A DNA stretch of 64,000 nt from Actinophytocola glycyrrhizae. Its GTDB lineage: Bacteria > Actinomycetota > Actinomycetes > Mycobacteriales > Pseudonocardiaceae. Below the pieces are notes generated by a model. It was not told the origin of the DNA and made no database searches. It saw only the letters and a program-made list of their open reading frames with translations. The stretch spans positions 644,875 through 708,874 of the forward strand of contig NZ_JBHSIS010000022.1 of NCBI RefSeq assembly GCF_042653545.1, written 5' to 3'. Each line of letters starts with the position of its first letter. Positions within the stretch are counted from its first letter, which is position 1. This document shows positions 33,801 to 41,617 of the stretch, in pieces. Made by a program: the position numbers and the translations under genes.

Positions 33801-33988
33801 TCGCGGCCGGGTCCCGGACGGACCGCTTTCGGCTCTCCCCCAAGGAGAACGACCTGGTCACCGGTGACCAGGGTGATCGTGGTGGCCGGCAGCCCGGCCG
33901 ATCGCGGTGGCTGCGCCCGCGCGGCGGGGGCGGTGGCGGTGGCGAACACCAGCCCCATGACGATGGCACCGACTCCGATTCTTCGCAC
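30809..33988 (-). CDS. secreted subtilisin-like serine protease (S8), large
   Basis: A protein of 1,059 residues with a Sec signal peptide (residues 1-25, ending APAARA), a prodomain-like region (26-175) and a peptidase S8 domain. The catalytic triad is Asp198 (VAVIDTGVDQTHP), His230 (FGHGTHVAS) and Ser405 (SGTSMATPHVAGAAA), with oxyanion Asn326. About 580 C-terminal residues of beta-rich, fibronectin- or CBM-like sequence follow. The GTG at 33988 fits a GGAGGTG Shine-Dalgarno and gives a textbook signal peptide; upstream ATGs at 34015/34030 would spoil both. It is divergent from the GH87 gene. Role: extracellular protein degradation. Confidence 0.93.
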   Translation of the reverse strand: MRRIGVGAIVMGLVFATATAPAARAQPPRSAGLPATTITLVTGDQVVLLGGEPKAVRPGPGRDGMQFSVRKTADHQYVIPADAISPVAQGRVDRRLFDITTLKEFGYDNRATVPLIVTGQGANRVATQGRALPSIDGYAYEAEKGAAWRDLTSARGVSKVWLDGKRKAVLDHSVPQIGAPAAWDAGYTGAGTKVAVIDTGVDQTHPDLADREIAEANFSEAPDNVDHFGHGTHVASIVAGTGAKSGGKYRGVASGAQILDAKVLDDFGGGLESWIIAGMEWAAEQGADIANMSLGGGDTPGIDPMEEAVNRLSAEYGTLFVIAAGNAGGESTVGTPGSADAALTVGAVDRDDNLASFSSRGPRVGDGAIKPDVTAPGVAIVAALHSDGTIGPEVEPGYTALSGTSMATPHVAGAAALLAQQHPDYTGAQLKAVLSASAKPHPDLTAFEQGSGRIDVARAITQSVVTEPTNVSIGTVQWPHDDDVPVSRTLTYRNLGDADVTLALSLDTDAPAGMFTLSAEQVTVPAGGTAEVSVTGDAGVGDVDGFFSGAVVATEGESVTRTPVALDREVESYDLTVDTLDSSGAPTGEYGLLLYGIDKYRFATPYDEDGSVEVRLPKGTYLLDDTVFEGTDENSRASILVQPKLVLDRDMTVTVDARVAEPVSVTPPAAADLILGDLGYSLTTESGGLGSAFLTEDLSTVSTAHLGEPQPAFTAKVNTQWTADDGSFYGLAWFPRAAMPTGFTKAVTSRDVATVRASHGSPTPDRTGGKISFPSPAEGGGMVFGIETPVDLPGERNEYYTTGGVQWQSILLQLNGEDIEAQFTSPNDEYRAGKKYRTSFNHGVFGPAFTNDGYPGGWIYRYANELYILPPLFSDNAGNAGFSIAESESLRLYRDGELVGETDSASGFFEVPAEDGEYRVVVTADRPADVFDVSTTVSAEWTFRSAFVDEENVHPIEASALRFTPKLAADNTAKAGVPFLVPVSLQHNGTGAVDRARTLKVEASYDGGKTWRRAHTVLNLVAVLYHPAGAETVSLRATATDRNGGTVTETLLNAYKLRK

Positions 33989-34030
33989 CCAAGACACCTC
34001 CGTGGTTACGCGCATGGGGGTGCCGGCCAA

Positions 34031-34356
34031 CGGTCACGCGAAGTCGCCTGACCGTGTGCGAAAGCTATGTGATTGTGCCGCCGTGCCCCCAGCGCTCGTG
34101 CGTCCTCGCAACGTATCCGGCCGCCCGAACGAGTGACAATAGGCCGAATGAAGTACGCGGTCGGCAATTCACTTACCTCTGCGTAACCGGTCGCGTGGGC
34201 AGGCGCGGCGTGGACGCCGCGTACGGGTTGCGTCCGAGTCTTGACTTCGGGTAGCGCGTGGGCAACTCTATGACTTGATCGATGCAAAAACTGAGCAAAG
34301 CGACGCAAATATCGATCAACCCCTGCCCCTCGGCCCTCAACGATGAGAGCGACGCA
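34031..34356. promoter_or_regulatory. divergent promoter region, subtilase and GH87
   Basis: This gap of ~330 bp between two secreted-hydrolase genes contains a 9-bp perfect inverted repeat TTGATCGAT (34275-34283) and ATCGATCAA (34311-34319). Between the arms are three GCAAA motifs (34284, 34295, 34305) at roughly 10-bp phasing. It is the best operator candidate here. The rest of the gap is AT-richer than the coding DNA, with no promoter I can fix. Confidence 0.5.
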
Positions 34357-37300
34357 ATGAGAGCGAAGCCCCTCCTGTCGTGGCTGACCGCCGCGGCACT
34401 CGTCTTCGGCCTGGTCACCGCGACCGGGCCCGCCGCCACCGCAGAACAATCCACGGACCTCGCCCTCGGCAGGCCCGTCACCACCTCCTCCAACCCCGCC
34501 ACGGCCGCCGACGTCACCGACGGCGACCAGGACACCTACTGGGAGAGCACCAAGTCCGGCGACCAGTGGGTCCAGGTCGACCTCGGCAAGCCCGCCCGCC
34601 TCGACCACGTCACCCTCGGACTTCCCGCGAGCTGGTCGTCCCGCACCCAGTTGCTGTCCGTGCAGACCAGCGTCGACGGCGCCACCTTCGACACCGCGGC
34701 AGGCGCGACCACCAGGTCCTTCTCCGCCGCGAGCGACAACACCGTCACGGTCCCGCTCGCCGAGACGAACGCCAGGTACGTCCGGGTCGGGTTCCCGCAG
34801 CGCGGACAACTCGCCGCGCTGGAGGTGTACGCGGCGCGGGCATCCACGACCAACCTCGTCACGGCGGCCACCTCGGGCACCAGCAACTCGCCGTACGTCG
34901 CGTCGAACGCGGGCGACGGGAACCAGGCCACCTACTGGGAGAGCCAGAACAACGCGTTCCCGCAGTGGATCCAGGCCGACCTCGGCGCGTCGGTCGCGGC
35001 GAACCGGGTCGTGCTGAAGCTGCCCGCGAACTGGGAGGCCCGCACGCAGACCCTGGTCGTGCGGCACAGCGCCGACGGGCAGGGCTTCTCCGACCTCGTC
35101 GCGTCGGCGGGCCACCAGTTCGACCCGGCGACCGGCAACACCGTGACGATCGACTTCGACACGGTGACCACCAGGTACCTGCGCCTGCACATCACCGCCA
35201 ACACCGGCTGGCCGGCCGGGCAGCTCTCGGAGTTCGAGGTGTACGGGCCATCGGGCGGCGACACGACCGCGCCGACCGCGCCGACCGGGCTCGCGCTCAC
35301 GCAGCCCGCGACCGGGCAGATCCGGCTGACGTGGAACGCGGCCACGGACAACGTGGGCGTGACGGCGTACGACATCTACGCCAACGGATCGCTCCGGTCC
35401 TCTGTGGACTCCGCGACCCGGGTGTTCACCGACGGCCAGCCCGCCAGTGCGACGGTGTCGTACTTCGTGCGGGCGCGGGACGCGGCGGGCAACCAGTCGC
35501 CGAACAGCAACACGGTCACCCGCACCGGCACCAGCGCCGGGGTGAACCTGGCGGTCGGCAAGCCGATCACCGCGTCCGGGCACGTGCACACGTTCGTCGC
35601 GGCCAACGCCAACGACGACTCGGTGAGCACGTACTGGGAGGGCAACGGCGGGGCCTACCCGAACACGCTGACCGTGAGCCTCGGCGCGAACGCGGCGATC
35701 ACCTCGGTCGTGGTGAAGCTCAACCCGGACCAGTCGTGGGGGCCGCGCACGCAGACGATCGAGGTGCTTGGCCGGGACCAGGGCGCCACCGGGTTCACGT
35801 CCGTGGTGGCGGCGCAGCAGTACGGCTTCGGCCCGGCGGCCGGGAACACGGTCACGATCCCGGTGAGCGCGACGGCCGCGGACCTGCGGCTGCGGTTCAC
35901 CGCCAACACCGGCGCGCCGGCCGGTCAGGTCGCCGAGCTGCAGGTCATCGGTGAGCCGGCCGCGAACCCTGACCTGCAGATCAGCGGGCTGACCTGGTCG
36001 CCGACCGCGCCGTCGGAAAGCAACCCGGTCACGTTGTCGGCCACCGTCCGCAACGCCGGTACCCGCCCGGCCACCGCCACGTCGGTGAACTTCTACCTCG
36101 GTACGACCGCCGTCGGCACGGCGTCGGTCGGCGCGCTCGCCGCCGGGGCCTCGGCCACGGTCGACGCGAACATCGGCGCGCGGGACGCGGGCAGCTACTC
36201 GCCGTCCGCGAAGGTCGACGAGTCCGACGCGGTCATCGAGACCAACGAGACGAACAACTCGTTCACGAGCGCCGCCCCGCTCGTGGTCACGGCGGTGCCG
36301 ACGTCCGACCTGGTCGCGTCGCCGGTCGGCTGGTCGCCGACCACGCCGCGGAACGGGTCGGTCGTGAACTTCTCGGTCGCGATCCGCAACCAGGGCACGA
36401 TCGCGTCGGCGAGCGGCGCGCACGGCATCACGCTGACGGTCACCAACGCCACGACCGGCGCGGTGGTCCGGACGCTGACCGGCGCCGCCAACGGCACGAT
36501 CGCCGCCGGTGCGGTGACGGCGCCGGTCGGGCTCGGCACGTGGACCGCGGCCAACGGCAGGTACACGGTGCGCGTGGTGCTCGCGAACGACGCGAACGAG
36601 CTGGCCGCCAAGCACGGCAACAACACCTCGACGCACAGCCTGTTCGTCGGCCGTGGCGCGAACATGCCCTACGACATGTACGAGGCCGAGGACGGTGTCA
36701 CCGGTGGTGGCGCGTCGGTGGTCGGTCCGAACAGGACGATCGGCGACCTCGCCGGTGAGGCGTCCGGCAGGCGCGCGGTCACGTTGAACGCCAACGGCGC
36801 CTACGTCGAGTGGACCACGCGCGCGCCGACGAACACGCTCGTGACCCGGGTGTCCATTCCGGACTCGGCGGGTGGCGGCGGCACGGACTCGACGCTGAAC
36901 GTGTACGTGAACGGCCAGTTCCACAAGGCGATCGACGTGACGTCGAGGTACGCGTGGCTGTACGGCAACGAGGCCGCCCCCGGCAACTCGCCAGGCGCCG
37001 GTGGCCCCCGGCACATCTACGACGAGGCCAACGTCATGCTGAACTCGTCGATCCCGGCGGGCAGCAGGATCCGGCTGCAGAAGGACGCGGCGAACAGCGG
37101 CACGTTCGCGGTCGACTTCGTGAGCCTGGAGCAGGTGTCGCCGATCGCGAACCCCGACCCCGCGAAGTACGTGGTGCCGACCGGGTTCGGGCACCAGGAC
37201 GTGCAGAACGCGCTGGACAGGGTGCGGATGGACACGACAGGCGACCTCGTCGGGGTGTACCTGCCGCCGGGCGACTACCAGACGTCGTCGAAGTTCCAGG

Positions 37301-38331
37301 TGTACATGAAGCCGGTCCGCGTCATCGGCGCCGGCCCGTGGTACACGAGGTTCCGCGCGCCGGCCACCCAGGAGAACACGGATGTCGGGTTCCGCGCGGA
37401 GTCGTCGGCGAGCGGCTCGGTGTTCTCCGGGTTCGCGTACTTCGGCAACTACACGTCGCGGATCGACGGACCGGGCAAGGTGTTCGACTTCAACGGGATC
37501 TCCGGCTCGACCATCGAGAACATCTGGGTCGAGCACATGGTGTGCCTGTACTGGGGCGCGAACACCGACAACATGACGCTGCGGGACAACCGCATCAGGA
37601 ACATGTTCGCCGACGGCGTCAACATGACCAACGGCAGCTCGGGGAACCTGGTGACGAACAACGAGTCCCGCGCGACCGGTGACGACTCGTTCGCGTTGTT
37701 CAACGCCCAGGACGGCGGCGGCGGTGAGGTCACGGGCAACAGGTTCGAGAACCTGACGTCGATGCTGACGTGGCGGGCCGCCGGGTTCGCGGTGTACGGC
37801 GGGTATGACAACGTGTTCCGGAACCTGCTGGTCGCGGACACGCTGGTGTATTCCGGGATCACGATCAGCTCGCTGGACTTCGGCATCCCGATGAACGGCT
37901 TCGGCGCCGCACCACCGACCCGGTTCGAGAACGTGTCGGTGGTCAGAGCGGGTGGCCACTTCTGGGGCGCGCAGACGTTCCCCGGCATCTGGGTCTACTC
38001 GGCGACGAAGATCTTCCAGGGGATCCGTGTGTCCGATGTGGACATCGTGGACCCGACCTACCACGGCATCATGTTCCAGACCGACTACGTCGGCGGGCAG
38101 CCGCTGTTCCCGGTGGCGGACACGGTCTTCACGAACGTGTCGATCTCGGGGGCACGCAAGAGCGGTGACGCGTACGACGACAGGTCCGGCATCGGCATCT
38201 GGGCGAACGAGATGCCGGAGGCGGGCGAGGGCCCGGCCCGCGGCTCGGTCACCTTCGACAACCTGACGCTGTCGAACAACGCGGAGGACATCAGGAACAC
38301 GACGAGCACGTTCACGATCAACCGCGACTGA
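34357..38331 (+). CDS. secreted GH87 alpha-1,3-glucanase (mutanase), multidomain
   Basis: A protein of 1,324 residues. After a signal peptide (1-29, ATAEQ region) come two discoidin/F5-F8-type domains (~30-310), an Fn3 domain (~315-395), a third discoidin-type domain (~400-535), two CARDB domains (~540-770) and a CBM6/35-like domain (~775-930). The C-terminal GH87 right-handed beta-helix starts YVVPTGFGHQDVQNALDRVR. The catalytic set matches the published GH87 trio in spacing: Asp1086 in FADGVN and Asp1109/Asp1110 in ATGDDSFA (23 and 24 residues apart). It hydrolyses alpha-1,3-glucan of fungal walls or dental-type mutan. ATG at 34357 gives the signal peptide; 34282 is possible. Confidence 0.92.
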   Translation: MRAKPLLSWLTAAALVFGLVTATGPAATAEQSTDLALGRPVTTSSNPATAADVTDGDQDTYWESTKSGDQWVQVDLGKPARLDHVTLGLPASWSSRTQLLSVQTSVDGATFDTAAGATTRSFSAASDNTVTVPLAETNARYVRVGFPQRGQLAALEVYAARASTTNLVTAATSGTSNSPYVASNAGDGNQATYWESQNNAFPQWIQADLGASVAANRVVLKLPANWEARTQTLVVRHSADGQGFSDLVASAGHQFDPATGNTVTIDFDTVTTRYLRLHITANTGWPAGQLSEFEVYGPSGGDTTAPTAPTGLALTQPATGQIRLTWNAATDNVGVTAYDIYANGSLRSSVDSATRVFTDGQPASATVSYFVRARDAAGNQSPNSNTVTRTGTSAGVNLAVGKPITASGHVHTFVAANANDDSVSTYWEGNGGAYPNTLTVSLGANAAITSVVVKLNPDQSWGPRTQTIEVLGRDQGATGFTSVVAAQQYGFGPAAGNTVTIPVSATAADLRLRFTANTGAPAGQVAELQVIGEPAANPDLQISGLTWSPTAPSESNPVTLSATVRNAGTRPATATSVNFYLGTTAVGTASVGALAAGASATVDANIGARDAGSYSPSAKVDESDAVIETNETNNSFTSAAPLVVTAVPTSDLVASPVGWSPTTPRNGSVVNFSVAIRNQGTIASASGAHGITLTVTNATTGAVVRTLTGAANGTIAAGAVTAPVGLGTWTAANGRYTVRVVLANDANELAAKHGNNTSTHSLFVGRGANMPYDMYEAEDGVTGGGASVVGPNRTIGDLAGEASGRRAVTLNANGAYVEWTTRAPTNTLVTRVSIPDSAGGGGTDSTLNVYVNGQFHKAIDVTSRYAWLYGNEAAPGNSPGAGGPRHIYDEANVMLNSSIPAGSRIRLQKDAANSGTFAVDFVSLEQVSPIANPDPAKYVVPTGFGHQDVQNALDRVRMDTTGDLVGVYLPPGDYQTSSKFQVYMKPVRVIGAGPWYTRFRAPATQENTDVGFRAESSASGSVFSGFAYFGNYTSRIDGPGKVFDFNGISGSTIENIWVEHMVCLYWGANTDNMTLRDNRIRNMFADGVNMTNGSSGNLVTNNESRATGDDSFALFNAQDGGGGEVTGNRFENLTSMLTWRAAGFAVYGGYDNVFRNLLVADTLVYSGITISSLDFGIPMNGFGAAPPTRFENVSVVRAGGHFWGAQTFPGIWVYSATKIFQGIRVSDVDIVDPTYHGIMFQTDYVGGQPLFPVADTVFTNVSISGARKSGDAYDDRSGIGIWANEMPEAGEGPARGSVTFDNLTLSNNAEDIRNTTSTFTINRD

Positions 38332-38406
38332 GAACGGTGGCGCCGCCGGGGCTCACGGCCTCGGCGGCGCCGTCATGTCGGCGACGAGCCCGGCGTCCCA
38401 TGGTGG

Positions 38407-39012
38407 TCACGCCCGCGGCTGCCCCGCGACGGCGTTCAGCGCACTCGACGGCCCGCCGTCGACCACGACGACCTTCTCGGACCGGTACCCGTCGAGGTCG
38501 GCTTGCAGCCACGACTCGCCGCTTCTGATCCGGTGGAACCGGAAGGTCCCGTTCGTGCTGTTCGCACTCACGATGCACCGCACCGCCACGGACTCGGGCA
38601 GCTCGCGGACGAGCCGCACGATCTCCAACGCGAACCCCACCCCGTGGCGCAGCATCAGCAACTGGTCCGCCTCACTGACAACTGGTTGGCGGCTGTCCAG
38701 GTGCCCGACCCGAACGGGGACCACATCGTCCAGGTGGAAGCTGCTGACCGTGCACTCCCACCCGGTCAGGTCGGTCCGGTCGGCCGTGTCGGCACGGTCG
38801 GCGTGCCCCGCGAACACGAGAACCTCGCCGCGCAGCACGACACCCTCGGCCACCAGCGCCCGCAGTCGCGGCGTCAGCTCGGCAACGAGGGGCCGCGGCC
38901 CGAGCGTCCCGGCCGCCGCGTCGTTCATCCGCACGCTCAGCACGTGCGGAGCCTGCACCACGGGCCCGCCTCCCCGCACCGGCGGGTGCCGGTGCGGGGA
39001 GTCACGGCTCAT
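38407..39012 (-). CDS. hypothetical protein
   Basis: A predicted 201-residue protein with no signal peptide and no family I recognise. The C-terminal half reads as a folded domain (GFALEIVRLVRELPESVAVR, CIVSANSTNGTFRFHRI, SWLQADLDGYRSEKVVVVDG). The opposite strand also has long open frames, but they are Arg/Pro-rich shadows. The start is uncertain: ATG at 39012 or later GTG/ATG codons. It is convergent with the GH87 gene and upstream-divergent of the ribosome-protection GTPase. Confidence 0.62.
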   Translation of the reverse strand: MSRDSPHRHPPVRGGGPVVQAPHVLSVRMNDAAAGTLGPRPLVAELTPRLRALVAEGVVLRGEVLVFAGHADRADTADRTDLTGWECTVSSFHLDDVVPVRVGHLDSRQPVVSEADQLLMLRHGVGFALEIVRLVRELPESVAVRCIVSANSTNGTFRFHRIRSGESWLQADLDGYRSEKVVVVDGGPSSALNAVAGQPRA

Positions 39013-39177
39013 GCGGGCGGCACCATGGCGAATCCGGTGCACGGTGGCGTCCCGGACACCGCTGGTGGTGCCGAGCGGACCGCGGCCCCACCGTGCGCGG
39101 CGTGTGCGGGATATTCGGTTGCCGCGCCCGCGAGCGGTCTGTTCTGCTGGTGGCACCAGATCCCAGGGGGTTCAGTC

Positions 39178-39285
39178 ATGCGAGCGACGTTCATGTCCAA
39201 CCAGCCAACTGCCGTCAACGCAGAGGACATGAACCTTCTTGCCATCGCTCAACCTTGGGATTCTCGCGCACGTCGACGCCGGTAA
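39178..39285 (+). CDS. 35-codon leader ORF overlapping the GTPase start
   Basis: An ATG at 39178 preceded by CAGGGGG at 8 nt opens a 35-residue frame (MRATFMSNQP… ending in Arg-Arg-Arg-Arg) that stops at TAA 39283-39285. The GTPase gene begins with TTG at 39239 in another frame, inside this ORF, and has no Shine-Dalgarno of its own that I can see. This is the arrangement of a translation-coupled or attenuating leader peptide, as known upstream of several ribosome-targeting antibiotic resistance genes. There is no direct evidence of expression. Confidence 0.55.
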   Translation: MRATFMSNQPTAVNAEDMNLLAIAQPWDSRARRRR

Positions 39286-41074
39286 GACCAGCCTCACCGA
39301 GCGCCTCCTGCTCGACGCGGGCGTCATCGGCGAACTCGGCTCCGTCGACGCCGGGTCCACCCGGACCGACTCCCTCGACCTCGAACGCAGGCGCGGGATC
39401 ACCATCAAGGCCGCCGTCGTCTCGTTCGAGCGCGACGGCGTCACCGTCAACCTCATCGACACCCCCGGCCACCCCGACTTCATCGCCGAGGTGGAGCGGG
39501 TCCTGTCCGTGCTCGACGGGGCCGTCCTCGTCGTCTCCGCGGTCGAGGGTGTGCAGGCGCAGACCCGTGTCCTGCTGCGGACCCTGCGCAGGCTGCGGAT
39601 CCCGACGCTGATCTTCGTCAACAAGGCCGACCGCCGCGGCGCCGATCCCGCGCGGGTGCACCGGGAACTCGGCCGGCTCGCGCCCTCGGTACGGCCCGGT
39701 GACGTCGAGGCGCTCGCCGAGCACGACGACGACGTGCTCGCCGCCTACCTCGACGGCACCGCCGTGCCCGACCGGCTGGCCGACCGGACCCGGGACGGCA
39801 CCGTGCACCCGGTGTTCACCGGCTCCGCCATCACCGGCGACGGGGTCGGCGCGCTCATGGCCGCGCTCACCACGCTCCTGCCGGCGCGCGGTGAGGCCGA
39901 CGGGCCCCTGTCCGGCACCGTCTTCAAGGTCGAGCGGGGACCGGCGGGGGAGAAAGTCTCCTACATCCGCATGTACTCCGGCACGCTGCGCGTCCGGGAC
40001 CGGCTCGACGCGGGCAAGGTCACGGCCATCCGCGAGGTCTCGCGGGGCGCCGCCGAGGTGTCCGGCGGGCAGATCGCCAAGGTCTGGGGACTGGACGTGC
40101 GGATCGGTGACACCATCGGCGAGGCACCACGGGCCACCGGGCACCGCTTCGCCCCGCCGACGCTGGAGACGGTCGTGACGCCGGTGCACCGCCGCGGGGC
40201 CGGCGCGCTGTACGCGGCGCTCACCGAGCTCGCCGAGCAGGACCCGCTCATCAACCTGCGCCAGGACGACGAGCTGTCGGTCTCCCTGTACGGGGAGGTG
40301 CAGAAGGAGGTCATCGGCGCCACGCTGCGCGACGAGTACGGCATCGAGGTCACCTTCCGCGAGTCCACCACCATCTGCGTCGAACGGCCGGCAGGCACCG
40401 GGGCCGCGGTGGAGCTGATCGGGACCGGCCCGTTCCTCGCGACCGTCGGGCTGCGGGTCGAGCCCGGCCCGCCGGGTTCCGGGGTCGGGTTCCGGCTCGG
40501 CGTGGAGCTGGGGTCGATGCCCTACGCGTTCTTCGTGGCCGTCGAGGAGACCGTGCACACCGCGCTGCGGCAGGGCCTGTCCGGCTGGCAGGTCACCGAC
40601 GTGCTCGTCACCATGACCCATTCGGGGTACTGGGCGCGCCAGAGCCACTCCCACGGCACGTTCGACAAGAGCATGTCGAGCACCGCGGGTGACTTCCGCA
40701 ACCTCACGCCGCTCGTGCTGATGGCCGCGCTCGCGCAGGCGGGTACCACCGTGCTGGAGCCCATGCACCGGTTCCGGCTGGAGGCACCGGCCGACTGCTA
40801 CCGCACCGTGATGCCCGTGCTCGCGCGGCACCGCGCCATCCCGCTGACCTCACAGGTGGCGGCCGGGGCGTTCGTGGTGGAAGGGGACATCCCGGCGGAG
40901 AACGTGCACGCCCTGACGCGGCGGTTGCCGACACTCACCCGAGGGGAAGGGGTGTTCGAGAGCGCCTTCGACCACTACCAGGAGGTCACGGGCATGCCGC
41001 CGCGGCGGCCGCGCTCGGACCACAACCCGCTCAACCGCAAGGAGTACCTGCTGCACGTGGTCCGCAGGGTGTGA
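39239..41074 (+). CDS. TetM/Otr(A)-type ribosome-protection GTPase
   Basis: The 611-residue EF-G-like GTPase has G1 AHVDAGKT (10-17), G2 RGIT (52-55), G3 DTPGH (74-78) and G4 NKAD (128-131). Domain II, domain IV (THSGYWARQSHSHGTFDKSMSSTAGDFRNLTPLVLMAAL) and the EF-G C-terminal domain follow. Such proteins bind the ribosome and release tetracycline-type drugs; actinomycete producers and non-producers carry Otr(A)-like copies. TTG at 39239 is forced: a TGA in the same frame lies at 39230-39232 and the family N-terminus LNLGILAHVDAGKT follows at once. The native role could also be general ribosome rescue. Confidence 0.9.
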   Translation: MPSLNLGILAHVDAGKTSLTERLLLDAGVIGELGSVDAGSTRTDSLDLERRRGITIKAAVVSFERDGVTVNLIDTPGHPDFIAEVERVLSVLDGAVLVVSAVEGVQAQTRVLLRTLRRLRIPTLIFVNKADRRGADPARVHRELGRLAPSVRPGDVEALAEHDDDVLAAYLDGTAVPDRLADRTRDGTVHPVFTGSAITGDGVGALMAALTTLLPARGEADGPLSGTVFKVERGPAGEKVSYIRMYSGTLRVRDRLDAGKVTAIREVSRGAAEVSGGQIAKVWGLDVRIGDTIGEAPRATGHRFAPPTLETVVTPVHRRGAGALYAALTELAEQDPLINLRQDDELSVSLYGEVQKEVIGATLRDEYGIEVTFRESTTICVERPAGTGAAVELIGTGPFLATVGLRVEPGPPGSGVGFRLGVELGSMPYAFFVAVEETVHTALRQGLSGWQVTDVLVTMTHSGYWARQSHSHGTFDKSMSSTAGDFRNLTPLVLMAALAQAGTTVLEPMHRFRLEAPADCYRTVMPVLARHRAIPLTSQVAAGAFVVEGDIPAENVHALTRRLPTLTRGEGVFESAFDHYQEVTGMPPRRPRSDHNPLNRKEYLLHVVRRV

Positions 41075-41124
41075 CCGTCGCGGTGCCAGGACGTGTCCCC
41101 ATCGATCGCTGTGCGGAGACCTGC

Positions 41125-41162
41125 GCCTGACCAGCGGTTACCTCACGGGAACGTGACAGCAC
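41125..41162 (+). repeat. dispersed ~36-bp repeat, copy 2
   Basis: The sequence starting GCCTGACCAGCGGTTACC and running to GGGAACGTGACAGCA matches 6070-6107 with a few substitutions. It again lies ~50 bp downstream of a stop codon, here that of the GTPase gene, and in the same orientation. Confidence 0.5.
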
Positions 41163-41191
41163 CCGCCACGGTCCGCCTCGGTGGGGGCGGG

Positions 41192-41353
41192 CTAGTCGAC
41201 AGTGCTCTTGAGGAAGGTGATGATGGCCTCCAGGCCGTCCCCGATCCAGCCGAAGATCGCCTGCACCCCGTCGCCGAGCTGGCTGGGGTGCGCGATCAGG
41301 GTGTAGATCAGGACGGCCGCCGCCGCGAGCAGCAGGACCTTTTTGGGTTTCAT
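41192..41353 (-). CDS. small single-pass membrane protein
   Basis: A 53-residue protein beginning MKPKKVLLLAAAAVLIYTLI: a Lys-rich start, one membrane helix (~5-22), then an amphipathic helix (GDGVQAIFGWIGDGLEAIITFLKS). Similar small proteins of unknown function occur widely in actinobacteria, from memory. ATG at 41353 was chosen because the open frame above it is out of character. It is convergent with the GTPase and divergent from the aminotransferase gene. Confidence 0.72.
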   Translation of the reverse strand: MKPKKVLLLAAAAVLIYTLIAHPSQLGDGVQAIFGWIGDGLEAIITFLKSTVD

Positions 41354-41617
41354 CCGCGCCTCGACTCGCCCTTCCGATCCAGCCGTACGGTTGGCACCAT
41401 TCTGCTGCTTCGACGGTATGCGATGGTGCGGGTCGGTGATCAATAGCCCCATCAGGTGACACCGGGACCGCGTCCGATAGTGGGCCCCCTCACGATGCCT
41501 CACGGCGGCGAGTCCGGCAACACGGCCACGCACCCGATCTCGCGGTGAACTGCTCGCTCGATCCGTACGTATGTGTGGTGACGGGGCGTGCCCGGCGACC
41601 GGAACGGATGTGATCGT
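41354..41617. other. divergent gap between small membrane protein and aminotransferase genes
   Basis: This 264-bp noncoding stretch should hold two promoters. I see a TACGTA palindrome near 41568 and no other structure I can support. Confidence 0.4.

Noticed and set aside
30179..34051. A 1,290-codon plus-strand frame through the subtilase region
   Set aside because: It is a shadow of the minus-strand subtilase, whose catalytic triad and signal peptide are intact.
34006..38064. A 1,352-codon open frame on the minus strand opposite the GH87 gene
   Set aside because: It is Arg/Val/His-rich with no recognisable domain, while the plus strand has a signal peptide and a full multidomain enzyme. 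High third-position GC removes antisense stops.
38375..39232. Plus-strand frames opposite the hypothetical gene 38407-39012
   Set aside because: They are Ser/Arg/Pro-rich with shadow composition; the minus-strand product reads as a folded protein.
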